The translations under genes were made by a program, and so were the position numbers. A stretch of DNA of 64,000 nt from Pedobacter sp. ASV28 (GTDB taxonomy: Bacteria > Bacteroidota > Bacteroidia > Sphingobacteriales > Sphingobacteriaceae). The stretch lies in the NCBI RefSeq assembly GCF_016428855.1, contig NZ_JAELTN010000008.1, positions 56,324 through 120,323 of the forward strand, given 5' to 3'. The notes under the pieces were generated by a model. It saw only the letters and a list, made by a program, of their open reading frames with translations, had not been told where the DNA came from and did no database searches. Position 1 is the stretch's first letter. Every line of letters starts with the position of its first letter. Shown in pieces: positions 1-9,840 of this stretch.

Positions 1-2691
1 TTTATAGGTGAAATTATTAGAAAAACCACCCGTATGGATTGGATTAGGATCGCCAATAATGGTTTGATCATAGCCGTTTACTTGTCCATCGCCATTAATG
101 TCTTTGTATTTGATAAAACCAGGCTGTACGGTTGCTCTGGACTGACCGTTGTTAGGCACATTATCTTTTAGCACATAACTGCCATTGGCCAACTGGTTAA
201 AATCACTGTACTGATACACGCCATCCCAAACGTAACCATAAAATTGTCCTATTGGGCGCCCTGGAATAGCAATGTAAGGATAGGCATTGTTGAAGTTGCC
301 CCAGTTGATTCTAGATAAGATGGATGGGTCTTCCTCCGTTAATTCTAATACTTTATTTCGGTTAAAGGAAATGTTAAAGCTACTGTTCCACGAGAAAGTT
401 TTATTCTTTATATTGGTGGTGTTCAAAGTAAATTCAAAACCTTTGTTGCCTACTTTACCAATGTTGCGCATCCCATTTAAAAAGCCTTGCGAAGGAGCTA
501 ACGATGAATTGATCAGCAAATCGTAGGTTCTTTTATCATAGTAGTCTGCCGTTACAGAAATGCGATTTTTCAATAAACTCAAATCTAAGCCAATATCAGC
601 TTGAGCGGTAGTTTCCCACTTTAAGTTTTTGTTTCCTAAAAGATTTGGAATGGATCCGTTCACTGGACTGTTGTTAAAGTTATAGCCAGAGTTGGAAATA
701 ATTTGGTATGATGATAAATAAGCAAAATCAGTCACTCTGTTGTTTCCAGTTAAACCGTAGCTGGCCCTTAATTTAGCACTTGTAATGGGCTTGATTCTTT
801 TCATAAAAGATTCGTCGCTCACTACCCAAGCGAAAGAGCCCGAAGGGAAATAAGCCCATTTGTTCCCAGGAGCAAATTTAGAAGAACCATCTGCCCTGAA
901 TGAAGCCGTGAACAAATACCTAGATTTATAACTATAGTTCAACCTTGTTAGGAATGACATTAACGCCGATTTTGAACTGGTAGAATATATACGACTAGGA
1001 ATTCCTTCTTCCAATCCGCTAATGCCTAAGGATTCATTAGGTACTTGCGTAGCCGCAAAACCAGAGCTGAAACTTGATATTTGTTGAAGGGTAAAACCTG
1101 CAAGCGCATTGATGTTATGAACCTTCCTAATATTTCGCTTAAAAGTGATGGTATTTTCACTCAAATAATTATTCACATCGTAATTCATAATCGAGCCATT
1201 TACCCCGTTACTACTTGAAAGTGGATTACCCGATCTGGTGTTTGAATTGTTAAATATTTCTTTCCTCGTATCCCTTTTGGTAATTCCACCAGATGCCTTA
1301 AAGGTGAAATAGTTCAGGAACTTATATTCGGCATAAGCATTGGCCAATATCGCATTCACAAAAGAAGGATTATATTCATTTCGGGTAGATATGGCTGGGT
1401 TGATGCGATATTCTGCCGTAGGGTTCACATCTGGATCAAAAGGTTGCTCTACCAATTGTTCATCGGTCAAGGCATCGCCAGTAATAGGCCTGTAGCCCCA
1501 AACACTGTACATTAAGCTGGCGGTGGCACTACCATTTTGCTCTGTAGCAATGGTACCATAGGTTTTTGTATTAGAATAATTAAGATTTACGCCGACTTTA
1601 AGCTTAGGGTTAATGGTCTGATCCAATACAATTCGACCCTGATATCGGTTAAAGCCACTGTTAACGATAATCCCATCCTGATTTAAAACAGAACCCGAAA
1701 TGGAATATCTGGTTTTATCGGTACCGCCATTAATGGATAAGAAATGGTTTTGCATCGGTGCGGTTCTGAATACTTTATCTTGCCAGTTGATTCCTGGTAC
1801 ATTTCTATAGTATTCTAAATCCCTTCCATCTTTAAGATAGATGGGGGTGTAAACGGCCGAATTAAATTCCAGTTGATATTTAACAAACTCATAAGGACTT
1901 AATAACTCCTGCTGTTTAAGGTTTTGCTGAAATCCAAAATAGTTCTGATAAGAAATGGTAGGATCGCCTATCTTTCCCTTTTTGGTGGTGATGATAATAA
2001 CACCATTAGCCCCCCTAGCACCATAAATAGCAGTTGCAGAAGCATCTTTCAAGATATCGATCGATTCTACCTCGGCTGGGTTAATGATGTTGTTGGTTGG
2101 ATCTTCAATGGGAAAGCCGTCAATGACATACAAAGGTGAATTGCTTTGTGTGATGGAGTTATTTCCCCTGATGGAAATTTGCATAGGTGCTCCTGGTTGA
2201 CCGTCTGATGCCGTCACCTGAACCCCTGCAACCCTACCTGCTAAAGCATCTTCTAACGAGGCTACGGGCGCTTTTTGCAAATCCTCTATGCTCACCTGAC
2301 TTACGGCTCCTGTTAAATCTCTTTTCGTAGTAGTACCATAGCCGATCACTACAATCTCGTCCAAAACTTTTAAATCCTTGGTCAATTTTATACGGTAAAC
2401 GGTAGCAGCGGTAATGATTACTTCTTTAGTGATAAAGCCCGTGTAAGAGAACACCAAGGTACCTTTTGGCTCTGGAATAGCAAACTTAAAAGTACCATCG
2501 CTATTAGTTTGTGTTGTGCTGTTGGTTCCTTTTAATTTAACGTTGACACCTGGTAATAGTTCACCCATATCATCGGTTACCGTACCAGTAATGTACACTG
2601 GTGCGGGTGTAGTATTAGATTTGAGGCGCTTTAGTGCATTCACATTTTGAAAACTCAAAACGGCACAGATTAAAACAACATAAAACTTCAT
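1..2691 (-). CDS. SusC/RagA-type TonB-linked outer membrane receptor (C-terminus cut by window start)
   Basis: 897 codons are visible from the ATG at 2691 and the frame is still open at base 1, so the C-terminal strands of the barrel are missing. The product imports oligosaccharides across the outer membrane with a SusD partner and TonB energy. A short signal peptide is followed by a carboxypeptidase-regulatory-like domain (about residues 30-105, starting VYITGTVTDDMGELLPG), a TonB-box-like DEIVVIGYG, and a plug domain with the family hallmark LKDASATAIYGARGANGVI. The rest is beta-barrel sequence. It lies 60 bp downstream of the GH3 glycosidase on the same strand, as in a polysaccharide-utilisation locus. 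The expected susD would lie just left of the window. SusC family assignment is certain; the glycan is unknown. Confidence 0.95.
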   Translation of the reverse strand, partial: MKFYVVLICAVLSFQNVNALKRLKSNTTPAPVYITGTVTDDMGELLPGVNVKLKGTNSTTQTNSDGTFKFAIPEPKGTLVFSYTGFITKEVIITAATVYRIKLTKDLKVLDEIVVIGYGTTTKRDLTGAVSQVSIEDLQKAPVASLEDALAGRVAGVQVTASDGQPGAPMQISIRGNNSITQSNSPLYVIDGFPIEDPTNNIINPAEVESIDILKDASATAIYGARGANGVIIITTKKGKIGDPTISYQNYFGFQQNLKQQELLSPYEFVKYQLEFNSAVYTPIYLKDGRDLEYYRNVPGINWQDKVFRTAPMQNHFLSINGGTDKTRYSISGSVLNQDGIIVNSGFNRYQGRIVLDQTINPKLKVGVNLNYSNTKTYGTIATEQNGSATASLMYSVWGYRPITGDALTDEQLVEQPFDPDVNPTAEYRINPAISTRNEYNPSFVNAILANAYAEYKFLNYFTFKASGGITKRDTRKEIFNNSNTRSGNPLSSSNGVNGSIMNYDVNNYLSENTITFKRNIRKVHNINALAGFTLQQISSFSSGFAATQVPNESLGISGLEEGIPSRIYSTSSKSALMSFLTRLNYSYKSRYLFTASFRADGSSKFAPGNKWAYFPSGSFAWVVSDESFMKRIKPITSAKLRASYGLTGNNRVTDFAYLSSYQIISNSGYNFNNSPVNGSIPNLLGNKNLKWETTAQADIGLDLSLLKNRISVTADYYDKRTYDLLINSSLAPSQGFLNGMRNIGKVGNKGFEFTLNTTNIKNKTFSWNSSFNISFNRNKVLELTEEDPSILSRINWGNFNNAYPYIAIPGRPIGQFYGYVWDGVYQYSDFNQLANGSYVLKDNVPNNGQSRATVQPGFIKYKDINGDGQVNGYDQTIIGDPNPIHTGGFSNNFTYK

Positions 2692-2692
2692 T

Positions 2693-2723
2693 ACATATTT
2701 GGTTAGTACAACATATTTGGTTA
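2693..2723 (-). repeat. 13-bp direct repeat directly before the susC start
   Basis: ACATATTTGGTTA occurs at 2693-2705 and again at 2711-2723 (18-bp period). On the coding strand this is TAACCAAATATGT twice, the second copy 1 bp before the susC ATG. Similar TTTGGT words occur in the glycosidase/regulator intergenic region. An operator or a translational control site are both possible; the function is inference. Confidence 0.5.
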
Positions 2724-2751
2724 AAACTTCGCCCTATTAGCTTAAGGCAGT

Positions 2752-5259
2752 CTATTTTAGAGCAATTGCTTTCTTTAAATGAATATTTGCGGAAGATGAC
2801 CCGATCAGGATTTCAAATGCACCTGGATCATATCCAAATTTTTTAAGCTTGGTTTTGTAGTAAGCAAAAGCCAATTCATCCAGTTTAAGGGTAATGGTTT
2901 TTGTTTCGCCCTTTTTCAAAAACACCTTCGAGAAGCCTTTAAGCTCTTTAAAAGGTCGTGGTACTGGACTTACTACATCTCTCACATAAAGCTGCGCCAC
3001 TTCTGCACCATCGCTATTTCCTGTATTGCTAAGCTTAAAGCTCACTATGGCTTGGGGCGATTTCCCTTTGCTACTTACCGTAACTTTCAGATCACTGTAT
3101 TTAAAAGAGGTGTAAGACAATCCAAAACCGAAAGGAAACTGAGGTGCTACATGCTTTGAGTCGTAATAACGATAGCCCATAAATATACCTTCTTTGTAAC
3201 TCACCCTTTTACTATTAGCCTCGTCGTAATAATAGTTAAAAGCAGGGTTATCTTCCCATTTTTTCTCAAAACTGATCGGAAGTTTTCCACTTGGATTGGT
3301 TTTCCCAAAAAGTATTTCTGCAATGGCTGTTCCGCCCTCTTGTCCAGGATACCAGGCAAACAACAATCCTGGCACTTTGGAAATCCATTTTTCCATGTCC
3401 ACATTGCCACCCGCATTTAAAACTACAATCGTTTTAGGGTTAAGACCTGCAATCACATTGATCAAGCTATCTTGGTAATCAGGCAATTCAAACGGACGGT
3501 CATTTCCTTCACGCTCACTACTTTCATTAAAGCCCACACAAACAATGGTTGCATCTGCACTTTTTGCAGCACTGATGGCTTCAGAGAAATCCAGTACATC
3601 TGGAGCCCAAGCAAAATTGATATCTACTGGATGTGGACCAGCATAATATTCAAGTTTTACGGCATATTCCTTACCAGCTTCTAATTGCAAGCTTACACTT
3701 TTAGTGGTAATGCCTTGGTCTTTCCAAAGATCAATCACTTTCTCGTTTGCTACTTCAAGCCTAAAACCATCAAAACCTTTTACGGTAAACTTATATTTTC
3801 CGCTCTTTTCTGGTTTAACAAAACCTGTCCAGCGCATAGAGCAGTGATCAAAAGGGAATCCTCTTCCCTCGGCCGCAATGTGCCAGCCATTATTGATACT
3901 TACAATGGTATCTATAGCTGTTTTAAAAGGCGTTCCAGACAATTTGGTGTTGTTAAAATATTCTGCTTTTAAGCCGCGTACTGGAGCACTTGGATTATGG
4001 TAAAACACCGACTTGGCTACCTGATCAGAAAGGACAGGTAAACCAGTAGATGCTATGACCTTAATGTCTTTTGAATACTCTTGGATGCCTTTAAGCACCG
4101 AAACAGAATGAAATGGAAAAGTATAGGAACTACCACCACCTGATACATAAGCATCGGCATTGGGACCAATTACCGCTAACGTTTTAATGTTTGTAGATAA
4201 TGGCAATACTTGTTTCCTATTCTTTAATAGCACGATGCCGCCTCTAGCCAAATCAAGGGCTACTTTTGCGCCATCAGGATTATCTTTTGGGATGGAGGCA
4301 TCAAGTTGTGGCTTGTCGTAAAAACCAAATCTGAAAATAATACGCAAAATCCTTCTCACCTTATCATTGAGCACTTCTTCATTGAGCACGCCATTTTTAA
4401 TGGCCAAATCAAGATCTTTTTTATTCATTCGCACTGCTCTGGGCATTTCCAAGTCTAAACCACCTTTAGCAGCTTCTACCCCATTATAGGTTGATGACCA
4501 GTCTGACATGACAAAGCCATCAAAGCCCCAAAGCCCTTTTAAAATCTCATTATTCAGATAATCGCTTTGGGTAGCATGAACACCATTTACTAAATTATAG
4601 CTGTTCATTACCGATCCGGCTTTCGCTTCTTGAACCGCTGCTTTAAAAGCAGGAAAATAAATTTCGTGAAGGGTACGCTCATCAATATCTGAACTTACAT
4701 TGTTACGATCCCACTCCTGATTATTGGCTGCATAGTGTTTTACCGTGGCCACTACTCCTTCTCCTTGCAGCCCTTTAATGTAACTCACCCCTATTCTCGA
4801 ATTCAGGAATGGATCTTCACTAAAATATTCAAAGTTCCTTCCGCTCATAGGTGCCCTCACAATATTCACCCCTGGCGCAAGCAAGATGTGTACGCCACGT
4901 GCTTTTGAGTCTCTACCCAACTCCTTGCCCAACCTTGTAATCAATCGGGTGTCCCAAGTAGCTGCCGATAAAATACTGGCTGGATAAGCTACTGCTCTTC
5001 CATCTTTATGCGTACCTACTGGACCATCGGTAAGTTTAATTTCGGGCAAACCCAATCGTTGGATGGGTCTAATGTAAAAACCTTTGTATCCACCAATATA
5101 ATCTAGTTTTTCTTCCAACGTCATTTGGACCAAAATGGCTTTCACTCGATCTTCTACAGGAGCTTTACTGTTGGCATACACTTGTGCATAGGTATTTGTA
5201 GCACAGCAAATTACAAAAAAGAACAGGGATATGCGCTTAAAAGAAATTGATCTAGTCAT
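2752..5259 (-). CDS. GH3 family glycoside hydrolase (beta-glucosidase type) with PA14 insert
   Basis: This 835-residue exported enzyme probably hydrolyses beta-linked glycosides or oligosaccharides in the periplasm. It has a signal peptide ending near TYA-Q (residues 24-26) and a GH3 N-terminal barrel. KHYAANN is at 184-190, and the nucleophile aspartate is D253 in MSDWSS. The second alpha/beta domain is split by a PA14 carbohydrate-binding insert (about residues 390-530), and a fibronectin-III-like domain sits at the C-terminus (about 715-800). This order is usual for PA14-containing GH3 beta-glucosidases. It is the first gene of the susC transcription unit, and a Bacteroidota promoter lies about 150 bp upstream. 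The exact substrate (glucoside, xyloside or other) cannot be read from sequence alone. Confidence 0.93.
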   Translation of the reverse strand: MTRSISFKRISLFFFVICCATNTYAQVYANSKAPVEDRVKAILVQMTLEEKLDYIGGYKGFYIRPIQRLGLPEIKLTDGPVGTHKDGRAVAYPASILSAATWDTRLITRLGKELGRDSKARGVHILLAPGVNIVRAPMSGRNFEYFSEDPFLNSRIGVSYIKGLQGEGVVATVKHYAANNQEWDRNNVSSDIDERTLHEIYFPAFKAAVQEAKAGSVMNSYNLVNGVHATQSDYLNNEILKGLWGFDGFVMSDWSSTYNGVEAAKGGLDLEMPRAVRMNKKDLDLAIKNGVLNEEVLNDKVRRILRIIFRFGFYDKPQLDASIPKDNPDGAKVALDLARGGIVLLKNRKQVLPLSTNIKTLAVIGPNADAYVSGGGSSYTFPFHSVSVLKGIQEYSKDIKVIASTGLPVLSDQVAKSVFYHNPSAPVRGLKAEYFNNTKLSGTPFKTAIDTIVSINNGWHIAAEGRGFPFDHCSMRWTGFVKPEKSGKYKFTVKGFDGFRLEVANEKVIDLWKDQGITTKSVSLQLEAGKEYAVKLEYYAGPHPVDINFAWAPDVLDFSEAISAAKSADATIVCVGFNESSEREGNDRPFELPDYQDSLINVIAGLNPKTIVVLNAGGNVDMEKWISKVPGLLFAWYPGQEGGTAIAEILFGKTNPSGKLPISFEKKWEDNPAFNYYYDEANSKRVSYKEGIFMGYRYYDSKHVAPQFPFGFGLSYTSFKYSDLKVTVSSKGKSPQAIVSFKLSNTGNSDGAEVAQLYVRDVVSPVPRPFKELKGFSKVFLKKGETKTITLKLDELAFAYYKTKLKKFGYDPGAFEILIGSSSANIHLKKAIALK

Positions 5260-5377
5260 TGATAAAGTAATTTATATTTTTTTTATAGTGATCTTACTAT
5301 CGCTAACAGCACCATTTGGTTACACTGACAGCATCATGGCTTAATCATTATATTTGGCTACATCCAGTCGAGAAACT

Positions 5378-5397
5378 GGTTTGGTTTGGTTTGGTTT
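5378..5397. repeat. Four tandem GGTTT units downstream of the glycosidase promoter
   Basis: GGTTT repeats exactly four times at 5378-5397. This lies just downstream of the predicted transcription start of the glycosidase gene (minus strand), so it would sit in the 5' leader. TTTGGT words also occur at about 5315 and 5353, TTTGGTATGG occurs near 5509, and the susC direct repeat carries the same word. A binding site for the divergent GntR-like regulator is a reasonable guess, not shown. Confidence 0.45.
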
Positions 5398-5407
5398 AAT
5401 TAGTTAA

Positions 5408-5437
5408 ACAAAAGTATAAAATATTCTTAATTATCAA
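5408..5437 (-). promoter_or_regulatory. Bacteroidota-type promoter of the GH3-susC unit
   Basis: On the minus strand TTTG (5437-5434) is followed after 18 bp by TACTTTTG (5415-5408). This matches the Bacteroidota -33 TTTG and -7 TAnnTTTG elements with a usual spacing. It predicts a start near 5401 and a leader of about 140 nt before the ATG at 5259. Confidence 0.55.
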
Positions 5438-5544
5438 ACATTTTATTTTTTTTGTTTTTAAAGCTAAAATTTGCGATAAAACCTAGCTACAGGCGCTTTA
5501 TGATTAGTTTGGTATGGTATGGACTTTTTTTCATAAATATCCCT

Positions 5545-5552
5545 TAGCTTTG
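5545..5552 (+). promoter_or_regulatory. Candidate -7 element of the GntR regulator gene
   Basis: TAGCTTTG matches TAnnTTTG but ends 1 bp before the first possible ATG (5554). If real, transcription starts near 5559 and the protein starts at the ATG at 5626. No clear TTTG -33 box is seen, only a T-run near 5524. Confidence 0.3.
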
Positions 5553-5553
5553 C

Positions 5554-6600
5554 ATGGAAAAACCTATAAAAGTGGACCATACTAAAAAGACAGCAAAAGC
5601 TACCCCGAACGTTTCTACGCACAGAATGAAATATCTTCAGCTTGCTGAGCATATTAACCACCTGATTGAAACCAACAAATTGAAAATTAATGATCGTTTG
5701 CCTTCATTAAATCAATTGACCGAGCAACTGAAAATCAGTAAGGAAACTGCCTTAAAAGGTTTAAACTACCTTTTGGAAAAAGGGATTATCGAGGCTGAAT
5801 ATCGAAAAGGATATTATGTAAAAAAGAAAAAACAGTACCATCCTTATCGCATCTGTTTAATTCTTGATAAGATGAACGTTTTGAGGGATCGAATCTATCA
5901 TTCCTTTTTAGAAACCATTAAGGATAAAGCTGATATTGACGTTTATTTTCACCACCATAACTTCAAGGTTTTTGAGAAATTAATCGACGAAAATCTTCCC
6001 AATTACACCCACTTTGTCATCACTACTTTTTTGCATGGAAACACAAAGGAAGTCTTAAATCGCATTCCACCTCAAAAAAGAATCATCATTGATTATCAGG
6101 AGAAAAATCTGGATGGCGACTATACCTGCATTTACCAAGACTATAAAACCGACATCCAAGAATCACTTACAGCATTACTTCCACAGTTAGAAAAGTATTC
6201 AAGGTTGGTGCTGGTTGCTCCCCTGGAAGCTTTCCATGCCAAGGAAGTGATTGATGGTTTTGAATTATTCTCGAAACTTAATTCGAAAAAACACACCATC
6301 GTCAATACCATAGATGATTCGTTTGCTAAAAAGGGAGATGCCTACATCACTTTTAGTAGATATGACCAGGATGATGTGACCCTGATCAAAATAGCTCGCA
6401 AAAAAGACTGGAAACTAGGTAAGGACATTGGTTTGCTTTCCTACAACGATACTGCAGTTAAGGAAGTTTTAGAAGATGGCATTACCGTAATCAGTACCGA
6501 TTTTAATAAAATGGGCGAAGAAGCGGCCAAAGCCATATTGAAAAAGGAAGTGGTTAAAATGCGTGACCCTGCCAAGGTTATTTTAAGAAACTCGCTTTAG
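5554..6600 (+). CDS. GntR-family regulator with periplasmic-binding-protein-like sensor domain
   Basis: This is a cytoplasmic DNA-binding repressor/activator that probably senses a sugar. The N-terminal winged helix of the GntR type runs over about residues 25-95 (LPSLNQLTEQLKISKETALK, then an EKGIIEAEYRKGYYV wing). From about residue 100 to the end it has a LacI/periplasmic-binding-like ligand domain, including a C-terminal GLLSYNDTAVKEVL segment. This AraR-like layout is common beside Bacteroidota carbohydrate loci. It is divergent from the GH3-susC unit, which is the likely target. The start is uncertain: homology to GntR begins at the Met at residue 25 (base 5626), and a -7-like box overlaps the upstream ATG, so 5626 may be the true start. 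Confidence 0.9.
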   Translation: MEKPIKVDHTKKTAKATPNVSTHRMKYLQLAEHINHLIETNKLKINDRLPSLNQLTEQLKISKETALKGLNYLLEKGIIEAEYRKGYYVKKKKQYHPYRICLILDKMNVLRDRIYHSFLETIKDKADIDVYFHHHNFKVFEKLIDENLPNYTHFVITTFLHGNTKEVLNRIPPQKRIIIDYQEKNLDGDYTCIYQDYKTDIQESLTALLPQLEKYSRLVLVAPLEAFHAKEVIDGFELFSKLNSKKHTIVNTIDDSFAKKGDAYITFSRYDQDDVTLIKIARKKDWKLGKDIGLLSYNDTAVKEVLEDGITVISTDFNKMGEEAAKAILKKEVVKMRDPAKVILRNSL

Positions 6601-6650
6601 GTTATTGCTGACTGCCATACTGTTTCAATATCATTATACCTACATCTAAA

Positions 6651-9600
6651 TCAATTTTTAAGATATATTGTAAATTTACTTCCCATTCCCAGAGCACTTT
6701 CAACAATAATTTTTCCGTCTGCAGCATTTACTATTTTTTTCGCCAGGTACAAGCCTATGCCTTGCCCTTCAATTTCTTTCTGTAGCCGGCCATACATATC
6801 AAAAATCTTGTCAAGCTGATTTTCAGGCATGCCCGCACCATTATCCTCCACTGAAAGTATAATCTCGTCACCGTAATTGACAGTCTTGATATGGACAACT
6901 GGTAATTCTTCACGTCTAAATTTAATCGCATTGGACACTAAATTATAAAGGATACTACGAAGACTCTTTTTAGAAAAAAGAATGTGTTTCACTTCAAGTT
7001 CACATTTTATAACTGCACCGGCTGAGCGAATTCTATCTTCTAAGCTCCATTCGATATTTTTAATTAGCTCTTCCATATCTACCTGTTCCCGCAAATCGTT
7101 TTCTATTTTGCTAATAGTAGACAGGCTTTTTATCAACTCGCGGAACTTTTTAACAGATTCACCGATCATATTTATAAATACTCCTATATCAGGGTCACTA
7201 GCATCCAGAGTATTGATAATACCAATGCTACCTTCTATATTACCTAAAGGTGATAAGAGATCATGGGAGGCGGTTAATACAAAACGATCCAGGTCCGCAT
7301 TAATGCGCAACAGGCTTTCATTTTTCCTGTCCAATTCTAATTGTATCCTTTTTAGTTCTGTAATATCATTAAATGTGATGATAGCACCAACGGTCTTGTG
7401 ATCCGACTGCTGCACATAGGGCATAATCATAATCTGGTACCAACGATTATTAGTCGTTTCGATTTCCTTGGTGATTGCATCGTTGTCAATGAGTATCTTT
7501 TTTACATCTTCAATAATGGGTTCCAGTCTAATATTAGTCGTAATTTGACTTAGCGGACGTCCTATATCTGTTTCCATAAGGTTAATCTGATTGGCTGCAC
7601 TGGGAGAAAAACGCATTAACAGCAGTTCTTTATTCACAAACAACTGACCATTAAGGTTACTCCTGAAATAGTTGTTAAGGTCATCATTGACTTCAGAAAG
7701 TTCTTTATTCTTTAGCTGGTAATCCGAATTGATAGTATTCAACTCTTCATTAACAGATTGCATTTCCTCATTTGTACTTTGCATCTCTTCGTTAGCAGAT
7801 ATAAGTTCCTCGCTAAAAGACTGCATGTTTTCATTCGATGCATCTAGTTTTTCGTAGGCCGAATTAAGTCCAATTCTGACTTCCTTCAGCTCTTCCTCCA
7901 AATTCAGCGTATATTTGTTATAGTAGACCTTTTCATCAAATACCTTGTCCTCGCTTGATGGAACACCATCAGTTTTGCCCTCGCTGAACGTAACTAGCAA
8001 TAATACCTGGCCATCCTTATTTAATATCAATGGGCTAACACACAAGTTGACATCGAGCTGTTTTTGATCGAGCTTGACTTTGATACCGATAACACTAACC
8101 GGCGACTTAGTTTTCAAGACCTTTACTCTCAAAGTAATAAATGCTATCGCTAGCGCTTTAGGTAAAAGGGCCACCAAGTCGGAATTGAAATTTTGTTTGA
8201 TTAAGTATTTATTGGTATCGCCGATTGATTTCAAGACTTGATTATTTTCGTCAACACAAATTGCTAAATATGATTGTTCGGCTGCTAAGGCATTACTCAT
8301 GGCTTCAGCAAGCGTGTGATTAGTCATGTTAGCAAATGTCATTGGCCGTGACAACTCTGTCCGTTTTATGCTCAATAATTCAGGCATTGAAAATGTGCTA
8401 AAGCTAATATCCTGCTTAACTTTAAGGTTTTTATACAAACGCCATTTTTTATCAACCACCTCTAAACTATTCATGATTGAAGAGGGATTTTCGCTGGTGC
8501 CTAAAAATAGGTAACCGCCCATTTTTAAACCGAATAGTAACATACTGAATATTTTTTTCTGCAATACTGGCGTCATATAGATCAATAGATTCCGACAACT
8601 GATTAGATGCATATTGCAATAGGGCGGGTTCCTAGCTATGTCATGCTGGGCAAAAATAACCATCTGCCTGATCCTTGGTGAGATTCGATAATTTTCACCT
8701 TCTTTAATAAAATATTTTCCTATTTGCTCAGCACTTATGTCCTTAGTAATCCCTGCCTGATAGATCCCTTGACCCGCTTGTTTCAGGGCTAAACTGTCAA
8801 TATCTGTAGCAAAGATCTTCACTGTAAGACCTTCATATGGCCCAGTCAACTGTTCGGCAATCATTATGGCAAAGGAATAGGCCTCTTCTCCTGTTGCACA
8901 GCCAGCTATCCAGATCTTTAATTCCTCCCCGGGTAAAAGTTGAGTTAGCAGGTTTGGCAAAACCTTAGCATTGATAACATCAAATGCCTGCCGGTCACGG
9001 AAGAAAGAGGTAACACTGATTAAAAAATCCCTTGCAAGTGCCTCTATTTCATCGGGTGTTACTTTTAAAAATTCAAGATAGTTGTTCAATGTGAGTTTGA
9101 GGTAGGCTGCTCTTCTTTTTGTCCTGCGGAGCAGGGTACTTAATTTATAATCCGAAAAGTCCATCGGCAATTGCTCCTTTATCAGATCAATAATCCCTTT
9201 GAAGTATTTTTCAACATTCTCCTGATCTTCCTGTTCCGCACCAGCTTCACTGGTATATTTAACATACTCTTCTATAGTTCCCGGCATGAGTTCCGGTTCC
9301 AATAGAAAATCGACAAAACCAGTGTTTACGGCGCTGGTAGGCATGCTTCCAAATTCTGTCGTTTCCGGATTTCGGGCAATCACCAGCCCTCCAGCCATTT
9401 TTATGACGCGAATCCCTTCTGCACCATCCGAACCCATACCAGATAGGATAACACCAATGGCCTTTTTCCCACTATGCATAGCAAGAGAACTAAAAAAGGT
9501 ATTGATGGTTAGATGAGGCCCTTTATCACTTTTCTTATTAGTTAGGTATAAACAATGATCATGGATAGTCATAAACTTATTGTTAGGAATCAGGTAGACC

Positions 9601-9824
9601 TGATTAGCACGGACAGTCATCCCATTTTTAGCTTCTTGAACGACCAATTTGCTATGCCGGGAAAGTAGTTCAACCATGTGGCTTTTATAAGCCGCTGACA
9701 GATGCTGTATAACTACATAAGAAACTCCGTCTAATGGCGTATAATCAAAAAAAGCATTGATATCTTCCATGCCGCCGGCAGATGCACCAATGGCAATGAT
9801 ATAACTCGGGTGATCTGAAAGCAT
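6651..9824 (-). CDS. CheB-CheR-PAS-histidine kinase fusion protein
   Basis: This 1057-residue multi-domain signalling protein has three parts. A CheB methylesterase domain (about residues 5-185) carries catalytic Ser15 in GASAGG and GMGSDGAEG. A CheR methyltransferase domain (about 205-470) carries the SAM motif IAGCATGEEAYS and CRNLLIYM. A long coiled coil (about 640-715, rich in NEEMQS/NEEL) then leads to a PAS domain and a histidine kinase with H-box TASHDLLSP, N-box NLVSNAIKF, VEDNGAGMP and GQGIGLYLAKK. No receiver domain and no transmembrane helix are visible, so it is cytoplasmic. No chemoreceptor, cheA or cheW is nearby. Such fusions usually act in signalling other than chemotaxis. The partner regulator is unknown. 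Confidence 0.95.
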   Translation of the reverse strand: MLSDHPSYIIAIGASAGGMEDINAFFDYTPLDGVSYVVIQHLSAAYKSHMVELLSRHSKLVVQEAKNGMTVRANQVYLIPNNKFMTIHDHCLYLTNKKSDKGPHLTINTFFSSLAMHSGKKAIGVILSGMGSDGAEGIRVIKMAGGLVIARNPETTEFGSMPTSAVNTGFVDFLLEPELMPGTIEEYVKYTSEAGAEQEDQENVEKYFKGIIDLIKEQLPMDFSDYKLSTLLRRTKRRAAYLKLTLNNYLEFLKVTPDEIEALARDFLISVTSFFRDRQAFDVINAKVLPNLLTQLLPGEELKIWIAGCATGEEAYSFAIMIAEQLTGPYEGLTVKIFATDIDSLALKQAGQGIYQAGITKDISAEQIGKYFIKEGENYRISPRIRQMVIFAQHDIARNPPYCNMHLISCRNLLIYMTPVLQKKIFSMLLFGLKMGGYLFLGTSENPSSIMNSLEVVDKKWRLYKNLKVKQDISFSTFSMPELLSIKRTELSRPMTFANMTNHTLAEAMSNALAAEQSYLAICVDENNQVLKSIGDTNKYLIKQNFNSDLVALLPKALAIAFITLRVKVLKTKSPVSVIGIKVKLDQKQLDVNLCVSPLILNKDGQVLLLVTFSEGKTDGVPSSEDKVFDEKVYYNKYTLNLEEELKEVRIGLNSAYEKLDASNENMQSFSEELISANEEMQSTNEEMQSVNEELNTINSDYQLKNKELSEVNDDLNNYFRSNLNGQLFVNKELLLMRFSPSAANQINLMETDIGRPLSQITTNIRLEPIIEDVKKILIDNDAITKEIETTNNRWYQIMIMPYVQQSDHKTVGAIITFNDITELKRIQLELDRKNESLLRINADLDRFVLTASHDLLSPLGNIEGSIGIINTLDASDPDIGVFINMIGESVKKFRELIKSLSTISKIENDLREQVDMEELIKNIEWSLEDRIRSAGAVIKCELEVKHILFSKKSLRSILYNLVSNAIKFRREELPVVHIKTVNYGDEIILSVEDNGAGMPENQLDKIFDMYGRLQKEIEGQGIGLYLAKKIVNAADGKIIVESALGMGSKFTIYLKN

Positions 9825-9840
9825 AAATTTTATTTTTAAG

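Noticed and set aside
5378..5397. GGTTT array as a CRISPR or phase-variable microsatellite
   Set aside because: Only four 5-bp units without spacers and not inside a coding frame, so neither applies; kept as a possible regulatory repeat.
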